Origin: Marivivens sp. LCG002
GTDB lineage: Bacteria > Pseudomonadota > Alphaproteobacteria > Rhodobacterales > Rhodobacteraceae
NCBI RefSeq assembly: GCF_030264275.1
Contig: NZ_CP127165.1
Location: forward strand, 1,414,001-1,478,000
DNA length: 64,000 bases
Direction: 5' to 3'
The position numbers and the translations under genes were made by a program. Below the pieces are notes generated by a model, which saw only the letters and a program-made list of their open reading frames with translations, was not told the origin of the DNA and did no database searches. This document shows, one piece after another, positions 8,424-17,477 of the stretch (positions are counted from its first letter, which is position 1; each line of letters starts with the position of its first letter).

Positions 8424-8907
8424 CGGCGCCATCCTTCTCGGCTTCGATAAGAGTTGCGATCCAGATTACGACAAAGGCAACAAGCCAGAGCGCGCCCACG
8501 ATCTGGGTCGCGGCTACATTCCCGTTCAGCCCCGTCAGCAGACCGTAAAAGAGCATGATCGGGGTCGTCGACAGCAGCGTCCAGAACAGCGAAAGCCGCG
8601 CACTGTAGAACGTGCCTTTGCCGCGAAACAGTTTGGCAACCAAATGCGCAATTGCCGCAATCCCATAGAGCACGAGAGGCCACATGAAGATCCACGCAAG
8701 CAGATCATAGGACATGAGCTGGGTGAAATCCTCGCCCGTCATGAACGCTTCGCGCTGGAGACGCGGCCACTGGGCTACAAAGGTGATCGCGCAGCCCGCC
8801 ATGAGAAAGGCAAGCGCGCGATCCTCGCGGCGCCCCATCGCCAACAGCTCCCGCATCACAAGACGCGGGTGCCGCCATGTGCGGAACATATCGCGGCTGA
8901 CGGCCAT
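8416..8907 (-). CDS. YIP1-family membrane protein in the suf operon
   Basis: Protein of 163 residues with an N-terminal cytoplasmic stretch and four hydrophobic segments (for example DLLAWIFMWPLVLYGIAAI), matching the YIP1 family of integral membrane proteins. Function unknown. Its ATG shares one base with the sufD stop codon and its end overlaps the sufS start, so it is firmly embedded between sufD and sufS. A link to Fe-S assembly rests only on that position. Confidence 0.75.
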   Translation of the reverse strand: MAVSRDMFRTWRHPRLVMRELLAMGRREDRALAFLMAGCAITFVAQWPRLQREAFMTGEDFTQLMSYDLLAWIFMWPLVLYGIAAIAHLVAKLFRGKGTFYSARLSLFWTLLSTTPIMLFYGLLTGLNGNVAATQIVGALWLVAFVVIWIATLIEAEKDGADV

Positions 8908-10193
8908 CAGTTGTGCCGATCAAGCCATTCGGACATGCGGGCAAGCACCTCTTCGGCAAGCCCTTCGTCCTCGATTTCCTGAACCGCTTCGGCAAGGAAG
9001 GCGAGCGTCAACAGGTTCTTGGCGGCCTTTTCGGGCACCCCGCGCGAACGCAGATAGAAGAGCGCCGTGTCGTCGATCGCGCCCACCGTCGAACCGTGCG
9101 AACAGGCGACGTCATCGGCATAAATCTCGAGCTCGGGCTTGGCGAGGAACTGGCTGTCATCGTCAAGGAGAAGGCCTTGGCTGATCTGGTAGCCATCGGT
9201 TTTCTGTGCCCCCGCTTTGACAAGGATCTTGCCTTGGAACACGCCGACCGCACCGTTGCGCAGCACCTTCTTGAACACCTGACGGCTTTCGCAGTTTACG
9301 GCATCATGGGTGATGAACACGGTGTCGTCGTGATGGAAGTCCTTACCGTCCCCAACGCAAGCGCCCGCCACATGGGCAATCGCATCATCGCCGGTGAGTT
9401 CCAGAACCACTTCGTTGCGGGTCAGAACACCATTGGCGGTGAGCGTGAACGACTTGAACTTGGACTCGGTTCCCAGACGGGCGAAAAGCCCCGTTACCGC
9501 GCGGCGCTCGTGGTCGCGGCCTTGGGTGCGCACGTGGTGGAAGGACGCCTTATCCGCAATCTCGACTTCGGTCACTTTGTTGAAACGTGCCGCCGCGGGA
9601 CCCGCTTCGAGGAGGGTGAAATCCGCCCCCTCTTCAAGCTTGATCACATGGTGGAGATTGGCGTCCGAGGTTTCTTCCTTGTGCAGATAGGTGATCGCGA
9701 CGGGACGCGGCGCTTGGCCCGTCACACGGATCACAAGACCGTCGGTTGCAAAAGCGGTGTTCAGCGCCGAAAGCGGACGCTCGACAGGTGTCTGGCCACG
9801 GCTCTCAAGAACGCCATAAACGTCTTTGGCCCAGTGGATATCCTGTTGCGTCGCGCTGGCGAGACGGCTGATCTCGACGCCTTCCATCGACAGATCGTCC
9901 GAGGCTTCGGCATCGAAAACGCCGTCGACAAACACGACCTTGAGCGCCTCGACACCCGAAAACGTCGGGGCTTCGCCGCTCTCGAAGACCGCCGCTTTGG
10001 GAGCGCTCGGCGCAGTCAGATCGGCAGGATTGGTAAAGCGCCAATATTCATCGCGGCGCGCAGGAATGCCCATGGCGGCCACGCGGGCCAAGGCCTCTTT
10101 GCGTGCTTTGATCGCCCACTCTGCCCCAGAAGGAAGGGTCAGAGCCGACAGACGCGCTTCGGTCGCGTCGGCTTTGATCTTGGGCAGAGCCAT
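8907..10193 (-). CDS. sufD: Fe-S assembly scaffold protein SufD
   Basis: Component of the SufBC2D scaffold complex in the cytoplasm. The protein has 428 residues and the beta-helix SufB/D core in the C-terminal two thirds, with the conserved ending region CSHGSTVGAIDDTALFYLRSRG. The start at 10193 has GGAGG seven bases upstream and shares one base with the sufC stop (TAATG). Neighbours sufC, sufB and sufS make the assignment secure. Confidence 0.96.
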   Translation of the reverse strand: MALPKIKADATEARLSALTLPSGAEWAIKARKEALARVAAMGIPARRDEYWRFTNPADLTAPSAPKAAVFESGEAPTFSGVEALKVVFVDGVFDAEASDDLSMEGVEISRLASATQQDIHWAKDVYGVLESRGQTPVERPLSALNTAFATDGLVIRVTGQAPRPVAITYLHKEETSDANLHHVIKLEEGADFTLLEAGPAAARFNKVTEVEIADKASFHHVRTQGRDHERRAVTGLFARLGTESKFKSFTLTANGVLTRNEVVLELTGDDAIAHVAGACVGDGKDFHHDDTVFITHDAVNCESRQVFKKVLRNGAVGVFQGKILVKAGAQKTDGYQISQGLLLDDDSQFLAKPELEIYADDVACSHGSTVGAIDDTALFYLRSRGVPEKAAKNLLTLAFLAEAVQEIEDEGLAEEVLARMSEWLDRHN

Positions 10194-10948
10194 TATTCGA
10201 CCTCCGCCAGAATATCGGCATACCCGTTGTTTTCAACTTCGAGAGCAAGCTCGGGGCCGCCCGATTTGACGATACGGCCATTGGCGAGGATATGCACGAC
10301 ATCGGGTTTTATGTGATCGAGAAGACGCTGGTAGTGCGTGATGACAAGGAACGAACGACCTTCGGAGCGCAGCGCATTAACGCCTTCGGAGACGAGCTTC
10401 ATCGCATCGACGTCAAGACCCGAGTCCGTCTCGTCAAGGATGCACATCTTGGGTTCCAGCATCGCCATCTGGAGGATTTCGTTGCGCTTCTTTTCGCCGC
10501 CCGAAAAACCGACGTTAACGGGGCGCTTGAGCATATCCGCGTCGATGTTGAGCGTTTTGGCCTTTGCGCGCACTTCCTTGAGGAAATCGGCTGCCGACAG
10601 CTCTTCTTCGCCGCGGGCTTTGCGCTGTGCATTCACTGCGGTGCGCAGAAAGGTCATGTTGCCGACACCGGGGATTTCAACCGGATACTGGAACGCAAGG
10701 AACAGACCCGCCGCCGCGCGCTCTTCGGGCTCCATTGCAAGGATATCGACGCCATCAAGCGTCGCGGAGCCTTCAGTCACCTCATAGCCTTCGCGGCCTG
10801 CAAGCACATAGGAAGTGGTGGATTTACCCGATCCGTTCGGGCCCATGATCGCATGGACTTCGCCCGCCCCGATGGTCAGGTTCACACCCTTGAGGATTTC
10901 CTTGCCCTCTTCTTCAAGTTTGACGTGCAGGTTCTTGATTTCCAGCAT
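10193..10948 (-). CDS. sufC: Fe-S assembly ATPase SufC
   Basis: ABC-type ATPase of 251 residues that powers the SufBCD scaffold. Walker [10 protein letters not shown] at about 36-44, signature SGGEKKRNE near 150, Walker [13 protein letters not shown], switch His in VITHYQRLL. No membrane segment, as expected for SufC. Directly upstream of sufD with one shared base. Confidence 0.97.
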   Translation of the reverse strand: MLEIKNLHVKLEEEGKEILKGVNLTIGAGEVHAIMGPNGSGKSTTSYVLAGREGYEVTEGSATLDGVDILAMEPEERAAAGLFLAFQYPVEIPGVGNMTFLRTAVNAQRKARGEEELSAADFLKEVRAKAKTLNIDADMLKRPVNVGFSGGEKKRNEILQMAMLEPKMCILDETDSGLDVDAMKLVSEGVNALRSEGRSFLVITHYQRLLDHIKPDVVHILANGRIVKSGGPELALEVENNGYADILAEVE

Positions 10949-11023
10949 TATTCTTCTCCGTTGATCGCCCCTGCGACCGTTGATTGAATGGGCGTGCAGC
11001 CGCCCCTAAGTCAGGTGGCGGGA

Positions 11024-11335
11024 CTAGCCGAGCACCACTGCGGTGCCCGATGCGGACACCATGAGCATGTTGTTGATGACCTCGTAATCGAGATCGACAC
11101 CGACCACAGCCGTCGCACCGCGATCGGCTGCGCGTTCTTCCATTTCCTTGAGCGCGGTTTCGCGCGCTTCGGCAAGGCTCTTTTCATAAGCGCCCGAGCG
11201 GCCGCCGATGATGTCGGTGATGCCTGCGAAAATATCGCGGAACACGTTCGCACCAAGGATCGCCTCACCCGTGACGATGCCCTTGTATTCGGCGATCTGA
11301 TAGCCTTCGACGGTCGGAGTAGTCGTTACGATCAT
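11024..11335 (-). CDS. YbjQ/UPF0145 family protein
   Basis: Protein of 103 residues of the YbjQ family (heavy-metal-binding domain by annotation, function not established). Typical features: N-terminal [12 protein letters not shown], the [24 protein letters not shown] stretch (described by its ends GANVF and SGAYE), and the C-terminal DLDYEVI...[11 protein letters not shown]. It forms pentamers in known structures. It lies between sufB and sufC, four bases after a DUF486 gene, so it is probably carried on the suf transcript. A role in metal or cluster handling would be a guess. Confidence 0.85.
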   Translation of the reverse strand: MIVTTTPTVEGYQIAEYKGIVTGEAILGANVFRDIFAGITDIIGGRSGAYEKSLAEARETALKEMEERAADRGATAVVGVDLDYEVINNMLMVSASGTAVVLG

Positions 11336-11339
11336 GGTC

Positions 11340-11675
11340 TTACCCTCTGAATACGAGCGCCGCGCCGATTGCGATAAAGCCGAAACCGGCCATCGTCATC
11401 CAGCTGACGCTTTCCTTGAGATAAAACACCGAAAATCCCACAAAGATGATCAGCGTGATGACTTCTTGAATGGTCTTGAGCTGCGCCGCCGAATAGACCT
11501 GATGGCCGATACGGTTGGCGGGCACGGCGAGGAAATACTCGAACAGCGCAATGCCCCAGCTTGCCAGAATGACGACAAGCAACGGCGCTGCCTTGAACTT
11601 GAGATGCCCATACCAGGCGAACGTCATAAAGACGTTCGAGAGGAGCAAGAGCGCTATCGGAGCGACATAAGGCAT
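11340..11675 (-). CDS. DUF486 small membrane protein (DMT-like)
   Basis: Protein of 111 residues with four transmembrane segments, matching DUF486, a family related to drug/metabolite transporters. The N-terminus [14 protein letters not shown] and the AWYGHLKF segment after TM1 are typical. It sits between sufB and ybjQ on the same strand with small gaps. Substrate unknown. Why it belongs to an Fe-S operon is not evident from sequence. Confidence 0.8.
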   Translation of the reverse strand: MPYVAPIALLLLSNVFMTFAWYGHLKFKAAPLLVVILASWGIALFEYFLAVPANRIGHQVYSAAQLKTIQEVITLIIFVGFSVFYLKESVSWMTMAGFGFIAIGAALVFRG

Positions 11676-11708
11676 CTTGGCCGGTTCCTATGACTGGGCG
11701 CAGGGGCA

Positions 11709-13229
11709 TCAGCCCACCGAACCCTCGAGCGAGATTGCAACGAGCTGTTGCGCTTCCATGGCGAATTCCATCGGGAGCGCCTGAAGCACCTCTTTGCAGA
11801 AACCGTTGACGACAAGAGCGACGGCCTCTTCCTCGTCCATGCCGCGCGAACGGCAATAGAAGAGCTGATCGTCATCCACCTTGGAGGTGGTGGCCTCGTG
11901 CTCGACGCGGGACGAGTTGTTCTTGACCTCGATATAGGGAACGGTGTGCGCCCCACATTTATCGCCGATCAGAAGGCTGTCACACTGGGTATAGTTGCGG
12001 CTGTTCTTGGCCTTGGGGTGCATCGACACAAGACCGCGATAGGTGTTCTGGGCCTTGCCGGCCGAAATACCCTTGGAGACGATGCGGCTCTTGGTGTTCT
12101 TTCCAAGATGCACCATCTTGGTGCCCGTGTCGGCCTGTTGCATGTTGTTGGCAATGGCGATCGAGTAGAATTCGCCTTGGCTGTCGTCGCCACGAAGGAT
12201 GCAGGACGGGTATTTCCACGTCACCGCAGAGCCCGTCTCGACTTGGGTCCACATCACCTTGGACCGATCCCCGCGGCAATCGGCGCGCTTGGTCACAAAG
12301 TTATAGATCCCGCCCTTGCCGTTCTCGTCACCGGGGAACCAGTTCTGGACGGTCGAGTATTTCACTTCGGCGTCTTCTTCGAGGATGATCTCGACCACGG
12401 CAGCGTGAAGCTGCGCAGTGTCACGCTTGGGCGCGGTGCAGCCTTCGAGGTAGGACACATAAGAGCCCTTGTCCGCGATGATCAGCGTGCGCTCGAACTG
12501 GCCCGTGTTTTCCGCATTGATCCGGAAATAGGTCGAAAGTTCCATCGGGCAGCGGGTGTTCGGCGGGATGTAAACGAACGATCCGTCCGAGAACACGGCG
12601 CTGTTGAGCGTGGCGTAGAAGTTGTCGGACGCGGGCACGACCGAACCGAGGTATTTCTTGACCAGTTCGGGGTGCTCGCGGATCGCTTCCGAGATCGAGC
12701 AGAAGATCACGCCCGCTTTCTCAAGCTCTTTCTTGAAAGTCGTGCCGACCGACACCGAGTCAAAGACCGCATCGACCGCAACCTTGCGCTCGCCCTGAAC
12801 CTCTTCTGCGCCTTCGACGCCCGCAAGGATCATCTGTTCCTTGAGCGGAATACCGAGCTTCTCATAGGTGGCCAGCAGCTTGGGGTCCACGTCGTCAAGC
12901 GACTTGGGCTTTTCAATCATGCTCTTGGGGCGGGCATAGTAATACTGATCCTGAAAATCGATTTCAGGATAGTTGACCATGGCCCATTTGGGCTCTTCCA
13001 TGCCTTGCCAGCGTTCGAGCGCCTGAAGACGCCATTCGGTCATCCACTCGGGCTCTTCGTTCTTTTCGCTGATCAAGCGGACGATATCGGCGTTCACGCC
13101 CTTGGGCGCGTATTCCATCTCGATATCGGTGTTCCAACCGTATTTGTAGGTGCCGGACAGTTTGGAGACCGCGTCGACCGTTTCCTGATCAACACCTTCT
13201 TTTACGTCCATTTTATCCAATGCAGCCAT
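11709..13229 (-). CDS. sufB: Fe-S assembly scaffold protein SufB
   Basis: Core scaffold on which clusters are built. The protein has 506 residues, the normal SufB length. The C-terminal region [23 protein letters not shown] is highly conserved (quoted by ends RVEHEA and CRSRG), and the cysteine in SYLEGCTAP is present. Two adjacent ATGs exist (13232, 13229); the second has better spacing from AAGGGG and matches the usual MAALD start. It lies ten bases after the iscS-like gene. Confidence 0.97.
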   Translation of the reverse strand: MAALDKMDVKEGVDQETVDAVSKLSGTYKYGWNTDIEMEYAPKGVNADIVRLISEKNEEPEWMTEWRLQALERWQGMEEPKWAMVNYPEIDFQDQYYYARPKSMIEKPKSLDDVDPKLLATYEKLGIPLKEQMILAGVEGAEEVQGERKVAVDAVFDSVSVGTTFKKELEKAGVIFCSISEAIREHPELVKKYLGSVVPASDNFYATLNSAVFSDGSFVYIPPNTRCPMELSTYFRINAENTGQFERTLIIADKGSYVSYLEGCTAPKRDTAQLHAAVVEIILEEDAEVKYSTVQNWFPGDENGKGGIYNFVTKRADCRGDRSKVMWTQVETGSAVTWKYPSCILRGDDSQGEFYSIAIANNMQQADTGTKMVHLGKNTKSRIVSKGISAGKAQNTYRGLVSMHPKAKNSRNYTQCDSLLIGDKCGAHTVPYIEVKNNSSRVEHEATTSKVDDDQLFYCRSRGMDEEEAVALVVNGFCKEVLQALPMEFAMEAQQLVAISLEGSVG

Positions 13230-13242
13230 CATCTACCCCTTT

Positions 13243-14286
13243 TCACGCGGCACGCGCGCGCATCTTTCGATATCTGTCGGACCAAGCCTCTGCGAACCGC
13301 AGAACTTCGTCCTGTGTTGTGTCTCGACCAAGCGACACGCGGATCGCGCATCCCGCCGCCTCTTCATCGAACCCCATTGCGCGCAGCACGCGCGAGGATT
13401 TCACTTTGCCGCTGGAACAGGCCGACCCCGCAGAAATCGCGAAACCGGCAAGATCCATGACCATCACCTGCGTCTCTCCCTTCCATCCCCGCGTAATCAT
13501 GCAGGAGGTGTTCGGGAGCCGCGCAGCCCCTTTCCCGACAAAAATAGTTTCGGGTGCGGAGTTCTCAATGGCCTTTTCTAGAATATTTCTAAGTTCGGCA
13601 ACCCGTTCCCATACGCCATTTGTCAAATCTTGTTGCGCAGCGACCGCAGCAGCCGCAAAACCCGCGATACCGACAAGGTTTTCGGTCCCTGCCCGCCAGC
13701 CGCGCTCTTGACCGCCGCCTTTGAGCTGCGCCGCAACATCGGTGCCTTGCGGAAAGACCAAAGCGCCGATCCCGCGCGGTCCGCCGAATTTATGGGCCGA
13801 GACAAAGCCCATGCCGACGCCCGACCACTCGAAGGCAAAAGGCACTTTGCCGAAACCCTGGGTCAGATCCGAAACCGCGAGCCCTTGCGGAAGGGTTTGA
13901 AGAACGCCCGTTTCGGAATTGGCAAGCTGGAGCGCGGTGTGCTCGGGGGCATCGACTGTTGCGATCCCGTTTTCATCCACCGCGATGTCAACCGCGCACC
14001 AACTGGTCACGGCGTCATGTTCCACGCCTGCGCAATGCAGTCCGCGACCCGATAGCGCCAAAGCCGCCGCCTCTGTCGATCCCGAGGTGAAAACGATATC
14101 CGCATTAGCGGCGCCAAGCGCTTCGGCGATTTGGCCGCGTGCCTTTTCCATGAGTGCCTTGGCGGCACGCCCCTCTGTATGCACCGACGACGGATTTCCT
14201 ACGATGTCCATCGCGGCAAGCATCGCCTCGCGCACTTCGGCGCGAAGAGGAGTTGTCGCATTGTGGTCAAGGTAGGATCGGCTCAT
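13243..14286 (-). CDS. short IscS/NifS-type cysteine desulfurase
   Basis: Class V aminotransferase of 347 residues, shorter than E. coli IscS (about 404). Catalytic His in GVEHDAV (about 90), PLP lysine in SAHKFGGPRG (about 166) and the mobile-loop cysteine in SAGSACSSGKVKSS (about 290) are present, giving the type I (IscS/NifS) arrangement. It starts directly after the iscR stop codon and is followed by sufB. Together with sufS the operon encodes two different desulfurases, one of each type. The first is usually labelled iscS in Rhodobacterales. Confidence 0.92.
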   Translation of the reverse strand: MSRSYLDHNATTPLRAEVREAMLAAMDIVGNPSSVHTEGRAAKALMEKARGQIAEALGAANADIVFTSGSTEAAALALSGRGLHCAGVEHDAVTSWCAVDIAVDENGIATVDAPEHTALQLANSETGVLQTLPQGLAVSDLTQGFGKVPFAFEWSGVGMGFVSAHKFGGPRGIGALVFPQGTDVAAQLKGGGQERGWRAGTENLVGIAGFAAAAVAAQQDLTNGVWERVAELRNILEKAIENSAPETIFVGKGAARLPNTSCMITRGWKGETQVMVMDLAGFAISAGSACSSGKVKSSRVLRAMGFDEEAAGCAIRVSLGRDTTQDEVLRFAEAWSDRYRKMRARAA

Positions 14287-14745
14287 TTACTCGTCCACGA
14301 CCTCGAAGAGTGCAGGCACCGCAGGACAAGGCGCGAGCGTATTGCCGATGACATCGGACAAGCGCGCCTGATGCAGGAACACATAGACATGGGCCGACAG
14401 CCCCTCCCACAAACGGTTGGTGAGGGATTGCGCACGGCTACCCGATGTCGCGCCCGAAGCGCCTGCCCCTTTGTGCATGGCGCTGACCGTTTCATCGACG
14501 GCGCCCAGAACCTCTGAGACGCGGATTTCCGACGGCGGCTTGGCAAGCTTGTATCCCCCGCCTGGACCGCGCACAGACTCGACCAATCCTTCACGGCGCA
14601 GCTTGACGAAAAGCTGTTCCAGATAGGGAAGCGATATATCCTGACGTTTGGAAACCTCGTTCAATGTCACGAGCGAACCGGGAGGCTGCAATGCCAGATC
14701 GGCAAGCGCCACCATCGCATAACGGCCTTTCGTGCTCAGTTTCAT
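14287..14745 (-). CDS. iscR: Rrf2-family regulator IscR
   Basis: Transcription regulator of 152 residues heading the suf operon. The winged HTH fits the Rrf2 family (MKLSTKGRYAMVALADLAL, then ISLPYLEQLFVKLRREGLV and RGPGGGYKLA). The start is ATG 14745 with AAGGG upstream; the ATG at 14760 is not conserved. The three cysteines that bind [2Fe-2S] in E. coli IscR are absent; the corresponding stretch is AMHKGAGASGATSGS and the only cysteine is in APCPAVPAL near the C-terminus. This one-cysteine form is known from Rhodobacter sphaeroides IscR. It probably represses its own operon. Confidence 0.93.
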   Translation of the reverse strand: MKLSTKGRYAMVALADLALQPPGSLVTLNEVSKRQDISLPYLEQLFVKLRREGLVESVRGPGGGYKLAKPPSEIRVSEVLGAVDETVSAMHKGAGASGATSGSRAQSLTNRLWEGLSAHVYVFLHQARLSDVIGNTLAPCPAVPALFEVVDE

Positions 14746-14848
14746 GTCCAAACCCTTCATTCAAAGCCAAAACAAGGCCCATTTAGATTGACGCCGCGCC
14801 TCGGCGTCATTACTTCAAACCGACGAGTCCACGGCCTTCCGTCGCGGA

Positions 14849-14865
14849 TTTAGAACACTTCTAAG
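14849..14865 (-). promoter_or_regulatory. Irr (ICE) box on the iscR-suf promoter
   Basis: TTTAGAACACTTCTAAG matches the Irr iron-control element consensus TTTAGAA-N3-TTCTAAA in 13 of the 14 specified positions. It overlaps a possible leftward promoter: TTGACG at 14886-14881, 17 bases, then TAGAAG at 14863-14858. A bound Irr would cover the -10 region, so repression of iscR-suf is the simplest reading. It is also 55 bases upstream of the rightward hydrolase gene. Confidence 0.75.
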
Positions 14866-14919
14866 GTGCCTGAGAATTTTCGTCAAGAATTCGATGGCCA
14901 ACAACAAACAGGGACACCT

Positions 14920-15573
14920 ATGCCCGAAGTCATTTTCCCTGGCCCCGAGGGCCGTCTCGAAGGTCGCTACCATCCGCAAAAAGACCGTGATGCTCCGATT
15001 GCGATCGTTCTGCACCCTCACCCGCAGTTCGGCGGCACCATGAACAACCGCGTGGTCTACAACCTGCACTATGCGTTCCACAAAATGGGCTTCACGGTTC
15101 TGCGCTTCAACTTCCGCGGCGTCGGTCGAAGCCAAGGTGAATACGATCAGGGCATCGGCGAGCTTTCGGACGCTGCATCGGCACTCGATTATCTCCAGTC
15201 GATGAACACCGGCTCCAAGCATTGCTGGGTGGCGGGTTTCTCGTTCGGCGCATGGATCGGCATGCAGCTCTTGATGCGCCGCCCCGAAATTACGGGCTTC
15301 ATCTCGGTGGCTCCGCCCGCCAATATGTATGACTTCAGCTTCCTTGCGCCCTGCCCGTCCTCGGGTCTTATCATCAACGGCAGCGCGGACCGCGTTGCGC
15401 CGCCCGCGGACACGGTAAGCCTCGTGAACAAACTCCACGAGCAAAAAGGCATCACCATCACCCATGAGGTCGTCGAAGGTGCAGGTCACTTCTTTGAAGA
15501 CCCGCATATGGAAACGATGGTCGATACGGTCCAATCCTATGTCAAACGCCGCCTGACGGAGAATACGCGCTAA
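14920..15573 (+). CDS. alpha/beta hydrolase (COG2945 type)
   Basis: Cytoplasmic serine hydrolase of 217 residues. Nucleophile elbow GFSFGAW (GxSxG), oxyanion HPHPQFGG near the N-terminus, and a late GAGHFF histidine complete an alpha/beta-hydrolase triad. The start is ATG 14920 with AGGGA upstream; an upstream in-frame start at 14866 would run into the ICE box. The following 78-residue gene starts two bases after the stop. Substrate unknown. Divergent from iscR. Confidence 0.85.
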   Translation: MPEVIFPGPEGRLEGRYHPQKDRDAPIAIVLHPHPQFGGTMNNRVVYNLHYAFHKMGFTVLRFNFRGVGRSQGEYDQGIGELSDAASALDYLQSMNTGSKHCWVAGFSFGAWIGMQLLMRRPEITGFISVAPPANMYDFSFLAPCPSSGLIINGSADRVAPPADTVSLVNKLHEQKGITITHEVVEGAGHFFEDPHMETMVDTVQSYVKRRLTENTR

Positions 15574-15575
15574 CC

Positions 15576-15812
15576 ATGGGACTTCTCGACGACATGGCCG
15601 ATGAAATCGCGGTGGCCGCGCTTGCGGACGAACTGCGCTCGGGCGACGACAAAATCGTCGCCCAGATCGGCGAAATACTCGGATCCTCCTCGCAAACCCT
15701 GCAAGAGGCCTATCTGACCGCCATCCGCGTCAGACGGGCCGAAAAGCGCGCCAAGGCGCTTTTGGCCGAAAGGTTGCAAGCGCACAAAGTCGCGCAGGCG
15801 AAAAAAGAATGA
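15576..15812 (+). CDS. conserved small protein of unknown function (78 aa)
   Basis: Acidic N-terminus and basic helical C-terminus (RVRRAEKRAKALLAERLQ), no membrane segment, no cysteine. It starts two bases after the hydrolase stop and its TGA overlaps the next ATG by four bases (ATGA), so it is translationally coupled on both sides. The tight packing and ordinary codon use support a real gene. I do not recognise the family. Confidence 0.7.
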   Translation: MGLLDDMADEIAVAALADELRSGDDKIVAQIGEILGSSSQTLQEAYLTAIRVRRAEKRAKALLAERLQAHKVAQAKKE

Positions 15813-16762
15813 CGGATCAGAGCGCGCTTGCGGAAAGTTTACAGTATCTCGATGACGTAGACGCGCTCAAATCCACCCCTGCACAAAGCCATCGGCTCGG
15901 GTCTTTCGCCCTTGAAAGCCATGCCGACCAGCGTTGGCACAGTGCGCTCACCGCGCTCGTTCTCGGCCCCCGCCTCGCGGACAAAGCTACGGTCGACGGT
16001 GCGATCCTCTTTATTTTGCTTGGGCTCGGGTATGACGGGCTATGGCAGAGCAAACTCCCTGCCCGCTGTCGCGCTCGGCTTGATCCGGTTTTGACGCCGC
16101 AGTCCATATCGCTCGGATCGACCTTGCTGTCGGTCTATCTCGACCGCCATGGCGCAAAGCGCGATCACGCCGATTACGGTCTTGCGAGCATCGAGCAGAG
16201 CGATTTTCTCGCCGAATGCGACAAACTCAAAGACGTCTTTCGCGCCACCCGACTGCATGATGACAGTCGGCATGAAAACACGGCTGAACACAGCTTTCAT
16301 GTGGCACTCCATGCGCTTTTGCTCGAAGATTTCGCCAAAGAGCCCGTCGATGTGTTCCATGTCGTCCGCATGCTCTTGGTGCATGACATCGTAGAGATCG
16401 ACGCAGGTGACACCCCGATCCACGGTGCAGGCGATCCACAGGCACAGGCGGAAAAGGAACAGGCCGCTGCGGATCGGATTTTCGGCCTTTTGCCCGCCGC
16501 GCAGGGCGCAGAACTCGGGGCGCTCTGGACCGAATTCGAAGCCAATACCACGCCCGAAGCCCAATTCGCCAAGTCTCTTGATCGGGTGCCACCGATTTGC
16601 GCCAATCTTGCGAACGGGGGCGGCACTTGGGTCGATTACAATGTTACATACGACCAACTCGTCGCCCGCGTCGGGCAAAAAATGGCGAACGGAGCGCCCT
16701 TGATTTGGCGTCATCTCGACGCGCGCATCCGCATTTTTCCATGGTTTGCGGCGCAACTGTAA
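15809..16762 (+). CDS. HD-domain phosphohydrolase with N-terminal extension
   Basis: Protein of 317 residues. The C-terminal part (about 130-317) is an HD hydrolase of the YfbR/COG1896 type, with HENTAEHSFHVALHA and LLVHDIVEIDAGD giving the metal-binding His and HD residues; such enzymes remove phosphate from deoxynucleoside monophosphates. The first 130 residues are an extra segment not found in the usual roughly 190-residue enzyme and not recognised here. Overlaps the preceding small gene by four bases. Confidence 0.82.
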   Translation: MTDQSALAESLQYLDDVDALKSTPAQSHRLGSFALESHADQRWHSALTALVLGPRLADKATVDGAILFILLGLGYDGLWQSKLPARCRARLDPVLTPQSISLGSTLLSVYLDRHGAKRDHADYGLASIEQSDFLAECDKLKDVFRATRLHDDSRHENTAEHSFHVALHALLLEDFAKEPVDVFHVVRMLLVHDIVEIDAGDTPIHGAGDPQAQAEKEQAAADRIFGLLPAAQGAELGALWTEFEANTTPEAQFAKSLDRVPPICANLANGGGTWVDYNVTYDQLVARVGQKMANGAPLIWRHLDARIRIFPWFAAQL

Positions 16763-16865
16763 CATTGGTCTTGCGCATTTGACGGCGGCAAGCGACAAGT
16801 GTCCCTGAAAATTTGATCAAATGCTCCCCATCCCGTATTGGGGGCTATTCAGACGTAATTGTAAG

Positions 16866-17471
16866 ATGACACCGACTTCGACCAAACACACCCTTCAGGA
16901 AGACGCCCTCGGTATCCTCTTCGGCACGACCATGGCATCCTTCGGGATCATCATCCTGACCCATCTTGGCCTTGTGACGGGCCAGACAGCAGGGCTCGCA
17001 GTTCTGATTTCCTATGCGACAGGTTGGTCCTTTGGCCCCGTGTTCTTTGTTGTGAATCTTCCGTTCTACTACCTCGGCTACAAACGCTTGGGCAAAGTCT
17101 TTACGATCAAGACCCTTGCTGCGGTGTCGATCCTCTCAGTCTTGAGCACCTTTATGCCGCGCTGGATCAGCTTTGAGCATCTGGACCCCATCTTTGGCGC
17201 GCTTCTGTTCGGCGCGCTTGTCGGCACAGGACTTCTTGCGTTGATCAGGCACGGTGCGTCACTCGGAGGGATCGGAATTGTCGCGATCTATCTTCAGGAC
17301 AAAACAGGCTTCAAAGCGGGCTATACGCAGCTCCTTTTTGATGCAGTGCTTTTCATCGCAGCGCTTTTCCTGCGCGAACCACTGATTGTCTTCTACAGTT
17401 TTATCGGCGCTTTCGTCGTCAACATCGTCATCGCCGTAAACCATCGGCGCGACCGCTATATTGCTACGTGA
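16866..17471 (+). CDS. YitT-family membrane protein
   Basis: Integral membrane protein of 201 residues with about five to six transmembrane segments, matching the YitT/DUF161 family (LVTGQTAGLAVLIS near TM1-2, RHGASLGGIGIVAIYLQD in the middle). Function not known. I use ATG 16866; an ATG at 16821 is in frame but has no ribosome site and sits beside a small palindrome (ATTTGATCAAAT, 16811-16822). The SMR gene follows six bases later. Confidence 0.8.
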   Translation: MTPTSTKHTLQEDALGILFGTTMASFGIIILTHLGLVTGQTAGLAVLISYATGWSFGPVFFVVNLPFYYLGYKRLGKVFTIKTLAAVSILSVLSTFMPRWISFEHLDPIFGALLFGALVGTGLLALIRHGASLGGIGIVAIYLQDKTGFKAGYTQLLFDAVLFIAALFLREPLIVFYSFIGAFVVNIVIAVNHRRDRYIAT

Positions 17472-17477
17472 GGCTTT

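Noticed and set aside
11748-13460. 570-codon plus-strand frame over sufB
   Set aside because: Shadow frame; sufB motifs on the other strand are unambiguous.
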